This document shows, one piece after another, positions 6,600 to 13,178 of a DNA stretch of 14,128 nt (positions within the stretch are counted from its first letter, which is position 1; every line of letters begins with the position of its first letter). The notes beneath the pieces were generated by a model. It had not been told where the DNA came from. It saw only the letters and a program-made list of their open reading frames with translations, and searched no databases. This DNA is from Methylobacteriaceae bacterium. GTDB lineage: Bacteria; Pseudomonadota; Alphaproteobacteria; Rhizobiales; Beijerinckiaceae. The translations under genes were made by a program, and so were the position numbers. Where the stretch lies: the NCBI GenBank assembly GCA_031272615.1, contig JAISTL010000174.1, forward strand, positions 1 through 14,128, read 5' to 3'.

Positions 6600-7469
6600 A
6601 TGGCCCGCGTGTCGTTTGACGTCATCAAGAGCAAGCTGCCGAAATCCAGAAATCCTCTCACCTGGTTCAAAAGCGACAAGGTGAAGGTGGCGGTGATCCG
6701 CTTCAACGGCGTCATCGGCCGCTCCGCCTCGCGCTTCGACAAGGGGCTGGATTACGAATCCCGCCGCGAGGCCATCGAGGAAGCCTTTGAAACCAAAAAA
6801 CTCAAGGCGGTGGCGATGCTTGTCAACTCCCCCGGCGGCTCTCCCGCCCAGTCGCACATGATCGCGGCGCGTATCCGCGAGCTGGCCGATGAGAAAAAGG
6901 TGCCGGTCTATGCCTTTGTCGAGGACGTCGCAGCGTCGGGCGGCTACATGCTGGCCTGCGCCGCTGACGAAATCTGGGCTGACCCGACCTCCATCCTCGG
7001 CTCCATCGGCGTTGTCAGCGCCGGGTTCGGCTTCACCGGCCTGCTGGAAAAGGCGGGCGTCGAGCGCCGCCTCTACACCGCCGGGCGCAACAAGGCGATG
7101 CTGGACCCGTTCAGCCCGCAAAAACCCGAGGATGTCGAGCATCTCAAGGCGCTGCAGCAGCAGATTCACGAATTTTTCATCGGCTTTGTCAAGGCGCGGC
7201 GGGGCGACAGGCTGAAGGACGACCAAGAGGACCTGTTCACCGGCGCCTTCTGGGTGGGCGACGAGGCGCAAAAGCGCGGCCTGATTGACGGCTTCGGCAG
7301 CCTCGACGGCGTGCTGAAGGAGAAATTCGGCGATAAACTCAGCCTCGTCCGCGTCGGCGAGGAGAAGAAATCCTGGCTCTCCTCGCTGCTGTTCGGCAGC
7401 GCGCTCACCGGCGCCGACATCCTCACCGCCATCGACCACCGCTCCCGCTGGAACCGATTCGGCCTGTAG
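6600..7469 (+). CDS. S49 family serine peptidase (SppA/SohB-like)
   Basis: A 289-residue, single-unit S49 peptidase. The likely catalytic serine is S113 in VAASGGYMLA, and the general-base lysine is K165 in GRNKAMLDPF. The Ser-Lys spacing of 52 is, as I recall, the same as in Bacillus SppA. The oxyanion-related block NSPGG is at 76-80, and SILGSIGVVSAGFGFTGLLEKAG follows in family order. Family members cut remnant signal peptides or other membrane-associated polypeptides. Unlike E. coli SppA or SohB, no N-terminal membrane helix is visible, so membrane attachment is uncertain and a cytosolic form is possible. GGAGG is placed five bases before the ATG. It appears monocistronic: it is flanked by the relic region and by the xylose control region. 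Confidence 0.92.
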   Translation: MARVSFDVIKSKLPKSRNPLTWFKSDKVKVAVIRFNGVIGRSASRFDKGLDYESRREAIEEAFETKKLKAVAMLVNSPGGSPAQSHMIAARIRELADEKKVPVYAFVEDVAASGGYMLACAADEIWADPTSILGSIGVVSAGFGFTGLLEKAGVERRLYTAGRNKAMLDPFSPQKPEDVEHLKALQQQIHEFFIGFVKARRGDRLKDDQEDLFTGAFWVGDEAQKRGLIDGFGSLDGVLKEKFGDKLSLVRVGEEKKSWLSSLLFGSALTGADILTAIDHRSRWNRFGL

Positions 7470-7643
7470 GAGCGCTGGACCGCCCCCGCCGCGCGCGGCC
7501 GCGTGGGCCTCCGCGCGACACTCCGCACGTCAACGCCGGGGCTTTTGAGTCCCGCCCGGCAAGTTATCCACAATGCCTGCAACGCAAGGGTTTCGCGCGA
7601 CGACCCAAAATTGCGCAAAATTGTTGTTGCATCAATGTCACTT

Positions 7644-7661
7644 TTGATGTACGTTAATCAG
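7644..7661 (+). promoter_or_regulatory. operator 1, LacI-type site
   Basis: TTGATGTACGTTAATCAG is an imperfect dyad centred on CG (TTGAT..ACGT..ATCA), the architecture expected for LacI-family operators. It shares 13 of its first 15 bases (TTGATGkACGTTrAT) with the site at 7770-7787. The adjacent LacI-family regulator is the obvious candidate to bind it. Confidence 0.55.
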
Positions 7662-7679
7662 AAATGAGGGAGGGGATAG

Positions 7680-7708
7680 TTCAATTCCCCATATAATTTT
7701 GATGTAAT
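7680..7708 (+). promoter_or_regulatory. candidate promoter of the regulator-xylAB operon
   Basis: TTCAAT (7680-7685) and TGTAAT (7703-7708) are 17 bases apart. A perfect TATAAT also occurs at 7692-7697 but has no good -35 box at the right distance. Either would place the start point between the two operator-like sites. The choice between them is uncertain. Confidence 0.3.
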
Positions 7709-7769
7709 CTCGCCAACAGTTGATATCCAAATAACTGATATATAACGGTTTTTAGTTGGCGTTCGGCAA

Positions 7770-7787
7770 TTTATCAACGTCCATCAA
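7770..7787 (-). promoter_or_regulatory. operator 2, LacI-type site
   Basis: Read on the minus strand, this is TTGATGGACGTTGATAAA, again with a central ACGT and the TTGATG half-site seen in operator 1. The centres of the two sites are 126 bp apart, close to 12 helical turns, which would suit repression by looping across the promoter. Confidence 0.5.
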
Positions 7788-7797
7788 GTTTTGATGG
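7781..7797. promoter_or_regulatory. perfect inverted repeat CCATCAA-N3-TTGATGG
   Basis: Two perfect 7-base arms are separated by GTT. The left arm overlaps operator 2 and carries the same half-site. It could be an alternative spacing of the regulator site or a site for a second protein. It lies about 78 bases upstream of the regulator start, so it would also form a small hairpin in the leader RNA. Confidence 0.5.
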
Positions 7798-7874
7798 AAA
7801 TACATCATTTTGCGCCGTCCGCTGCCGGGGTCGAACCCCCGGCGCCGCGACGGCAAACGGGACGGGAGACACCC

Positions 7875-8903
7875 ATGCGCACAACCATCCAGGACGTGGC
7901 CCGCCATGCCGGCGTCAGCGTCGCGACGGTGGACCGCGTGCTCAACGGGCGTCCCATGGTGCGCAGCCGCACCGTCGACAAGGTCCGCGACGCCATGAAG
8001 GCGCTGAACTACCGCCCGGACATCTTCGCCGCCAACCTCTCCCGCAAGCGCGTCTACCGGTTCCTGTTCCTGCTGCCGCAACGCCGCTCCAGCTTCATGA
8101 AGCAGCTGACGGCCGACGTGGCGCTGGCCGCCGAGCATTTCAGACCCGGGCGCATCGAGATTGAAACCCGCTTTTTCGAGGATTTCAACGGCCCGGCCCT
8201 CGCCGCGACGCTGGACGCCGTCAGCCCGGCCGACCATGACGGCATCGCCGTTTATTCCCTGGATCTGCCCGGGGTTCAGCCCGCCCTCAACCGCTGCGTC
8301 GAGCGCGGCGTGAAGGTGGTGACCCTGGTGTCGGACCTGCCCGCCTCCGCCCGCGCCCATTTCATCGGCCCGGACAACGTCGTCGCCGGACGCCTCGCCG
8401 GGCGTCTCATCGGCCGCTTCACCGCCGGGCGCCGAGGGAATGTCGCCTTCATCGCCGGCTCCATGACGCTGCGCGACCACGTGGAACGGCATCTGGGCTG
8501 CGAACAGGTGCTGCGCGCCGAATTTCCCGATGCGAAATTGCTGCCGGTGGTGGAGGGGTATGACGACACCGAACGCACCGCCACCGTCACCCGCTCACTG
8601 TTTGACCGCTTTGACGCCCCTGACCTCATGGCCATCTATTCCATGGGCGCCGGCAACCAGGGGCTGATCCGGGTGATGGAGCGCATTCCCCGCGGCAAGC
8701 CCGTCGTCATCGCCCATGAACTCACCGAACACACCCGCCGCGCCCTCGTCAACGGCACCATCGACGCCCTGCTCTCCCAGGATACCAAACAGGAGGTGCG
8801 GGCCGCCGTACGCGTGCTGCAGGCGCTCAGCGACAACGAGGAAGTTGAATTCAACATGGAACGGGTCCGCCTGGATCTGTTCTTTCCCGACAACCTGCCG
8901 TGA
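7875..8903 (+). CDS. LacI-family transcriptional regulator, probable xylose-locus repressor
   Basis: A 342-residue protein with an N-terminal LacI helix-turn-helix (TIQDVARHAGVSVATVDRVL, residues 4-23), a hinge around NYRPDIFAANLSRKR (45-59), and a periplasmic-binding-protein-like sensor domain to the C-terminus. The recognition helix has ATVDRVLNG where ATVSRVLNG is commonest, a variation known in some family members. GGGAG stands six bases before the ATG at 7875; a longer reading from 7791 or 7794 would place 28 unrelated residues before the DNA-binding domain and is rejected. xylA follows after 46 bases, so regulator, xylA and xylB probably form one transcript. The sugar effector is inferred from context (xylose or a close relative). 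E. coli controls the equivalent genes with an AraC-type XylR, so the regulators are not equivalent. Confidence 0.9.
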   Translation: MRTTIQDVARHAGVSVATVDRVLNGRPMVRSRTVDKVRDAMKALNYRPDIFAANLSRKRVYRFLFLLPQRRSSFMKQLTADVALAAEHFRPGRIEIETRFFEDFNGPALAATLDAVSPADHDGIAVYSLDLPGVQPALNRCVERGVKVVTLVSDLPASARAHFIGPDNVVAGRLAGRLIGRFTAGRRGNVAFIAGSMTLRDHVERHLGCEQVLRAEFPDAKLLPVVEGYDDTERTATVTRSLFDRFDAPDLMAIYSMGAGNQGLIRVMERIPRGKPVVIAHELTEHTRRALVNGTIDALLSQDTKQEVRAAVRVLQALSDNEEVEFNMERVRLDLFFPDNLP

Positions 8904-8949
8904 CAGAAGTCGGATAATATGCACACCATGAAGGACAAAGGGGCCGCCA

Positions 8950-10272
8950 ATGACTGAGCCGTATTTCGACAAAATCGACGTGATCCGCTATGAAGGGCCG
9001 GAAAGTGACAATCCGCTTGCGTTTCATCACTACAACCCCGACGAGGTCATCCTCGGCAAGCCGCTGAAAGAGCAGCTGCGCCTCTCCATCGCCTACTGGC
9101 ACACCTTCTGCTGGCAGGGTACCGACATGTTCGGCGCGCCGGCCTTCAACCGCCCGTGGTTCTCGGGCGGCGACCCGCTGGACCTGGCCAAGGCCAAGGC
9201 CGATGTCGCCTTCGAGTTCTTCAGGAAAATCACCGTGCCGTTCTATTGCTTCCATGATGTGGATGTGGCGCCGGAGGGGGCCAACCTCAAGGAATATATC
9301 CACAACATGGCGGTGATGACCGATGTGCTGGCGAAAAAGCAGCAGGAGAGCGGCATCAAACTGCTGTGGGGCACCGCCAATGTGTTCACCAATCCGCGCT
9401 ACGGCGCCGGCGCCTTCACCAATCCGGATCCGGACATCTGCGCCATGGCCGCGGCGCAGGTCGTCGCCGCCATGGGCGCCACCCACGCGCTCGGCGGTGA
9501 AAACTACGTGCTGTGGGGCGGCCGCGAGGGCTATGAAACCCTTCTCAACACCGACCTCAAGCACGAGCGCGAACAGGCCGGGCGCTTCCTGCAGCTGGTG
9601 GTGGCGCACAAGCACAAAATCGGCTTCAAGGGCACCATCCTCATCGAACCCAAGCCCCAGGAGCCGACCAAGCACCAGTATGATTACGACGTCGGCACCG
9701 TTTACGGATTCCTCAAGCAGTTCGGGCTGGAGAACGAAGTCCGCATCAATATCGAGGCCAACCACGCGACGCTGGCCGGGCATTCCTTCCAGCATGAAAT
9801 CGCCATGGCGATAGCCCTGGGCGCCTTCGGCTCGGTGGACGCCAACCGCGGCGACCCGCAATGCGGCTGGGATACCGACCAGTTCCCCAACAGCGTCGAG
9901 GAAAACGCCCTGGTGCTCTATGAAATCTTCAAGGCCGGCGGCTTCACTACCGGCGGTTTCAACTTCGATGCCAAGGTACGCCGCCAGAGCACCTGCCGTT
10001 ATGACCTCTTCCACGGCCATATCGGCGCCATGGACGTGCTGGCGGTTTCAGCGAAAATCGCCGCCAAAATGGTGGAGGACGGCAAGCTGGCCGCCGCCGT
10101 TTCCAAGCGTTACGCCGGTTGGGACGGCGACCTGGGCAAGAAGATTCTCTCCGGCGGGATGAGCCTCGCCGACATCGCCGCCTTCGCCGACGAGAAGGGC
10201 CTCGACCCGAAACACAGCAGCGGGCGGCAGGAAAAACTGGAAAACCTGGTCAACCGTTACATTTTCGGGTGA
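8950..10272 (+). CDS. xylA: xylose isomerase
   Basis: A 440-residue, long (group II) xylose isomerase that converts D-xylose to D-xylulose in the cytoplasm with divalent metal. Active-site residues are in place: H102 and D105 in [13 protein letters not shown]233 in [16 protein letters not shown]269 and H272 in [18 protein letters not shown]297 in [10 protein letters not shown]308 and D310 in WDTDQFP, and D340 in GGFNFDAK. These match the E. coli enzyme with an offset of one residue. [16 protein letters not shown] is also a family signature. AAAGGGG lies six bases before the ATG. It stands between the LacI-type regulator and xylB; a long GC hairpin follows its stop codon. Confidence 0.98.
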   Translation: MTEPYFDKIDVIRYEGPESDNPLAFHHYNPDEVILGKPLKEQLRLSIAYWHTFCWQGTDMFGAPAFNRPWFSGGDPLDLAKAKADVAFEFFRKITVPFYCFHDVDVAPEGANLKEYIHNMAVMTDVLAKKQQESGIKLLWGTANVFTNPRYGAGAFTNPDPDICAMAAAQVVAAMGATHALGGENYVLWGGREGYETLLNTDLKHEREQAGRFLQLVVAHKHKIGFKGTILIEPKPQEPTKHQYDYDVGTVYGFLKQFGLENEVRINIEANHATLAGHSFQHEIAMAIALGAFGSVDANRGDPQCGWDTDQFPNSVEENALVLYEIFKAGGFTTGGFNFDAKVRRQSTCRYDLFHGHIGAMDVLAVSAKIAAKMVEDGKLAAAVSKRYAGWDGDLGKKILSGGMSLADIAAFADEKGLDPKHSSGRQEKLENLVNRYIFG

Positions 10273-10281
10273 CCGGGTGGT

Positions 10282-10346
10282 TCCCGCCGGGATCGGAGCG
10301 GCCGCCCCCGGGCGATCTCTCTCACCGCTCCGGTCCGCCGGCGGGA
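10282..10346 (+). repeat. long imperfect stem-loop between xylA and xylB
   Basis: TCCCGCCGG (10282-10290) pairs with CCGGCGGGA (10338-10346). After a two-base bulge, GATC pairs with GGTC (one wobble), and then GGAGCGG (10295-10301) pairs with CCGCTCC (10325-10331). The total is about 20 base pairs. The 23-base loop can form its own small hairpin. No T tract follows (the next bases are A- and C-rich), so it is better explained as an mRNA-processing or stabilising element than as an intrinsic terminator. Confidence 0.65.
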
Positions 10347-10389
10347 GCACCAAGACAAACAAAAACAACAACCGGGGAGGACATCCGGC

Positions 10390-11841
10390 ATGTATGTTGG
10401 GATAGATCTTGGAACATCAGGCCTGAAAGCCGTCATTCTCAGCGAAAACGGCGAGGTTGTCGCCACCGCCGCCGAGCCGTTGCCCATTTCCCGGCCCAAG
10501 CCGTTGTGGTCGGAACAGGACCCGGCCGACTGGGCTGCGGCGATGCACAAGGCGATGCATGCCCTCAAACGCGGGCATGACCTCTCGGCCGTCAAGGCCG
10601 TCGGCCTCACCGGGCAGATGCACGGCGCCGTCCTGCTCGACAAGGCGCACACCGTACTGCGCCCCGCCATCCTGTGGAACGACGGCCGCAGTTTCAAGGA
10701 ATGCGCCGAGCTCGAGGCGCTGGTGCCGCGCTCCCGCGCCATCACCGGCAACCTGATGATGCCGGGCTTCACCGCCCCCAAGCTGAAATGGGTGCAAACC
10801 CACGAGCCGGACGTTTTCGCCCGTGTCGACAAAGTGCTGCTGCCCAAGGATTACCTGCGTCTCCTGATGACCGGGGACTTCGCCTCCGACATGTCCGACG
10901 CCGCCGGCACCATGTGGCTCGATGTCGGCCGGCGGAATTGGAGCGACGAGCTCCTCGCCGCCTGTGATTTGAGCCGCGCCCATATGCCGACGCTGTTCGA
11001 GGGCAACGCCGTCACCGGCAGGCTGACGCCGGAGGTGGCGGCGGACTGGGGCATGAACCGGGTGCCGGTGGTCGCCGGCGGCGGCGACAATGCCGCCGGG
11101 GCCGTCGGCGTCGGCCTGTGCAGCGCCGGTCAGGCCATGCTGTCGCTGGGCACCTCCGGGGTCTATTTCGTGGTCAGTGACGGCTTCCGCGCCAATCCGG
11201 AGCGGGCGGTGCACAGCTTCTGCCACGCCCTGCCCGAAACCTGGCACCTGATGTCGGTGATGCTGAGCGCCGCCGCCTGCCTGGACTGGGCCTGCCGCCT
11301 CACCCGCACCGCCGACGTCGCGACGCTCATCGCCGAAGTGGAGAACGGCGCCGAACCGGCGACCCCACTGTTTTTTCTGCCCTATCTCTCCGGTGAGCGC
11401 ACGCCGCACAACAACCCCGACGCCAAGGGCACCCTGCACGGCTTCACCCATGAGCACGGCCCCGAAGACGTGGCGCGCGCCGTGTTGGAGGGCGTGGGCT
11501 TCGGCCTTGCCGACGGCATGGACGCCCTGCACGCCACCGGCCTGAAGCCGCACAGCATCACCCTCATCGGCGGCGGCGCCCGCAGCCGCTTCTGGCGGCA
11601 GATGCTGGCCGACATCACCGGTGAAACCCTGGATTACCGCAGCGGCGGCGAAACCGGTCCGGCGCTGGGCGCCGCACAGCTCGCCCGTCTCTCCGCCCAC
11701 CCGGGCGTCTGGCCCGACGAACTCATTCCGCAACCGCCCCTCGTGGAAACCCACCGCCCCAATCCGGAACGGCACAGGCTTTACCGGGAGCGGCTTGCGA
11801 CTTTCCGCGCGCTTTACCGGCATTTGTCGCAACTTGAATAG
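10390..11841 (+). CDS. xylB: xylulokinase
   Basis: A 483-residue FGGY-family sugar kinase that phosphorylates D-xylulose to D-xylulose-5-phosphate with ATP. The N-terminal phosphate loop is GIDLGTSGLK with D6. M77-H78-G79 in GLTGQMHGA contacts the sugar, and the catalytic base is D233 in GGGDNAAGAVG; all keep the numbering of E. coli XylB. The second-domain ATP motifs SLGTSGVYF and LIGGGARSRFWRQMLAD are intact, and the length is normal for the family. GGGAGGA stands eight bases before the ATG. It is 117 bases after xylA with only the hairpin between, consistent with one operon. No convincing terminator follows: a run of seven T at 11849 has no adjacent stem. Confidence 0.97.
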   Translation: MYVGIDLGTSGLKAVILSENGEVVATAAEPLPISRPKPLWSEQDPADWAAAMHKAMHALKRGHDLSAVKAVGLTGQMHGAVLLDKAHTVLRPAILWNDGRSFKECAELEALVPRSRAITGNLMMPGFTAPKLKWVQTHEPDVFARVDKVLLPKDYLRLLMTGDFASDMSDAAGTMWLDVGRRNWSDELLAACDLSRAHMPTLFEGNAVTGRLTPEVAADWGMNRVPVVAGGGDNAAGAVGVGLCSAGQAMLSLGTSGVYFVVSDGFRANPERAVHSFCHALPETWHLMSVMLSAAACLDWACRLTRTADVATLIAEVENGAEPATPLFFLPYLSGERTPHNNPDAKGTLHGFTHEHGPEDVARAVLEGVGFGLADGMDALHATGLKPHSITLIGGGARSRFWRQMLADITGETLDYRSGGETGPALGAAQLARLSAHPGVWPDELIPQPPLVETHRPNPERHRLYRERLATFRALYRHLSQLE

Positions 11842-12017
11842 GTCAGGATTTTTTTGTGACGCCCCGGCAGGGTGCATTTTCAAAAACTGCAACACCGTGA
11901 AAGGAACTTCTTCTTACGGACACGACTGAACAACGAAACAACAAACACGACCGCGGCAACACGATCGACAAACCATCTACCTGTAATTTCTTTTTTTCAA
12001 CCACCATGGGGATCATC

Positions 12018-13016
12018 ATGAAACTAGGCACGTTATTGTTTACCGTATGCGCTTCTCTGGCTCTGACCGGCGCCGTCTCCGCCGCCGACCTCACCATCGG
12101 CATGTCCATCGATGACCTGCGCCTCGAGCGCTGGCAGAAGGACGCGAGCATCTTCACCAAGAAGGCCGAGGAACTCGGGGCTAAGGTGATGGTGCAATCC
12201 GCCAACGGCAACGAGCAGGCGCAGATTTCGCAAATCGAGACGATGATCAACCAGGGCGTCAACATTCTGGTCATCATTCCCTACAACGGCGACGCGCTGT
12301 CCAACGTCATCAAGGAAGCCAAGGCCGAGGGCATCAAGGTCGTCGCCTATGACCGCATGATCAACAACGCCGATATCGATTTCTACATCTCCTTCGACAA
12401 CACCCGCGTCGGCGAAATGCAGGCCCAGGGACTGGTCGACGTCAAGGCTGAAGGGAACTTCTTCCTGATGGGCGGCGCCCCCACCGACAACAACGCCAAG
12501 CTGGTGCGCAACGGCCAGATGAAGGTGCTGCAACCCTTGATTGACAGCGGCAAAATCAAGATCGTCGGCGATCAGTGGGTCGATTCCTGGCTTGCTGAAA
12601 ACGCCCTGAAAATCATGGAAACCGCCCTCACCGCCAATGACAACAAGATTGACGTCGTCGTCGCCTCCAATGACTCCACCGCCGGCGGCGCCGTTCAGGC
12701 GCTCAACGCCCAGGGTCTTGCCGGCAAGACGCTGATTTCCGGCCAGGATGCCGACCTTGCGGCCATCAAGCGCATCGTTGAGGGCACCCAGACCATGACG
12801 GTCTACAAGCCCATCGACAAGCTCGCCAACAACGCCGCCGAGAACGCCGTGAAACTGGCCAAGGGCGAAGCGCCCGAAACCAACGCCACGCTGGCCAACG
12901 GCGCCAAGGACGTCCCGTCGCTGCTGCTGGACCCGATCATCGTCACCAAGGCCAATGTCGACGAGACCGTGATCAAGGACGGCTTCCAGAAAAAAGAAGA
13001 CGTCTACGGCAAATAA
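12018..13016 (+). CDS. xylF: D-xylose ABC transporter substrate-binding protein
   Basis: A 332-residue periplasmic sugar-binding protein. The signal peptide is MKLGTLLFTVCASLALTGAVSA with cleavage near residue 22. The mature start DLTIGMSIDDLRLERWQKD (24-42) and blocks such as IPYNGDALSNVIKEAK, YDRMINNADIDFYISFDN, VASNDSTAGGAVQAL and SGQDADLAAIKRI follow enteric XylF almost block for block, so xylose is the confident ligand. I prefer ATG 12018 over ATG 12006 because GGGG at 12008-12011 is correctly placed only for the later start. The 176-base gap after xylB has no clear terminator or promoter; it holds a 19-base imperfect dyad (TGCATTTT.../AAACTGCA, 11873-11891). It may have its own promoter or be read from xylB. 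Confidence 0.96.
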   Translation: MKLGTLLFTVCASLALTGAVSAADLTIGMSIDDLRLERWQKDASIFTKKAEELGAKVMVQSANGNEQAQISQIETMINQGVNILVIIPYNGDALSNVIKEAKAEGIKVVAYDRMINNADIDFYISFDNTRVGEMQAQGLVDVKAEGNFFLMGGAPTDNNAKLVRNGQMKVLQPLIDSGKIKIVGDQWVDSWLAENALKIMETALTANDNKIDVVVASNDSTAGGAVQALNAQGLAGKTLISGQDADLAAIKRIVEGTQTMTVYKPIDKLANNAAENAVKLAKGEAPETNATLANGAKDVPSLLLDPIIVTKANVDETVIKDGFQKKEDVYGK

Positions 13017-13027
13017 TGCCGCATGAC

Positions 13028-13063
13028 AAGGGGCCGGACCGGGTTTTGCCGGACCGGCTCCTT
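13028..13063 (+). terminator. terminator-like hairpin between xylF and xylG
   Basis: AAGGGGCCGGACCGG (13028-13042) pairs with CCGGACCGGCTCCTT (13049-13063) with one A-A mismatch and one wobble; the loop is GTTTTG. It begins 11 bases after the xylF stop codon. Only three T follow, so it is likely a partial terminator or an mRNA 3' stabiliser that raises XylF above XylG, as is known for binding-protein genes of other sugar ABC operons. Confidence 0.7.
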
Positions 13064-13138
13064 TCCCGCATTTCACTCCGCGGGGAGTATGTGACCGCAT
13101 GACAAAAACCAACCCCAACCGCCTCCTTTTCAAACACC

Positions 13139-13155
13139 TATAATTCCAAGGAATT
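13139..13155 (+). promoter_or_regulatory. TATAAT box overlapping AATTCC-N2-GGAATT dyad upstream of xylG
   Basis: A perfect TATAAT (13139-13144) overlaps a perfect inverted repeat AATTCC (13142-13147) and GGAATT (13150-13155), about 24 bases before the xylG ATG. No good -35 hexamer lies 16-18 bases upstream, so this may be an internal promoter, an operator, or chance. Confidence 0.25.
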
Positions 13156-13178
13156 CGACCACACGGGGGGAACTGTTG

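Larger units (their letters stand above)
7470..7874. other. 405-base AT-rich control region of the xylose locus
   Basis: The first 130 bases are GC-rich, with a 7-bp inverted repeat CGCGCGG/CCGCGCG (7492-7517) but no T tract. From 7610 to 7810 the DNA becomes strikingly AT-rich, unlike the rest of the window. TTGATG recurs at 7644, 7699 and 7791, and its complement CATCAA at 7630 and 7782, alongside dyads, promoter-like boxes and a TGATAT direct repeat (7721-7726 and 7736-7741). The frame of the regulator is open back to 7791, but the real start is 7875, so the region is read as regulatory and not coding. Confidence 0.7.

Noticed and set aside
7791..7874. Earlier start of the LacI-family gene (TTG 7791 or ATG 7794)
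   Set aside because: It would add 28 residues before a helix-turn-helix that normally lies at the N-terminus, would start inside a palindrome, and lacks the ribosome-binding site that ATG 7875 has.
11795..11855. Intrinsic terminator after xylB (TTGCGAC/GTCGCAA plus a run of T)
   Set aside because: The 7-bp arms are separated by 24 bases, lie inside the xylB coding end, and the T run is 16 bases away from the stem.
11873..11891. Operator upstream of xylF (TGCATTTT and AAACTGCA dyad)
   Set aside because: Imperfect, unlike the TTGATG-ACGTT sites, and with no promoter boxes nearby; kept only as a note under xylF.
10417..11895. 492-codon minus-strand open frame opposite xylB
   Set aside because: Antisense shadow of a gene with all catalytic residues in place.
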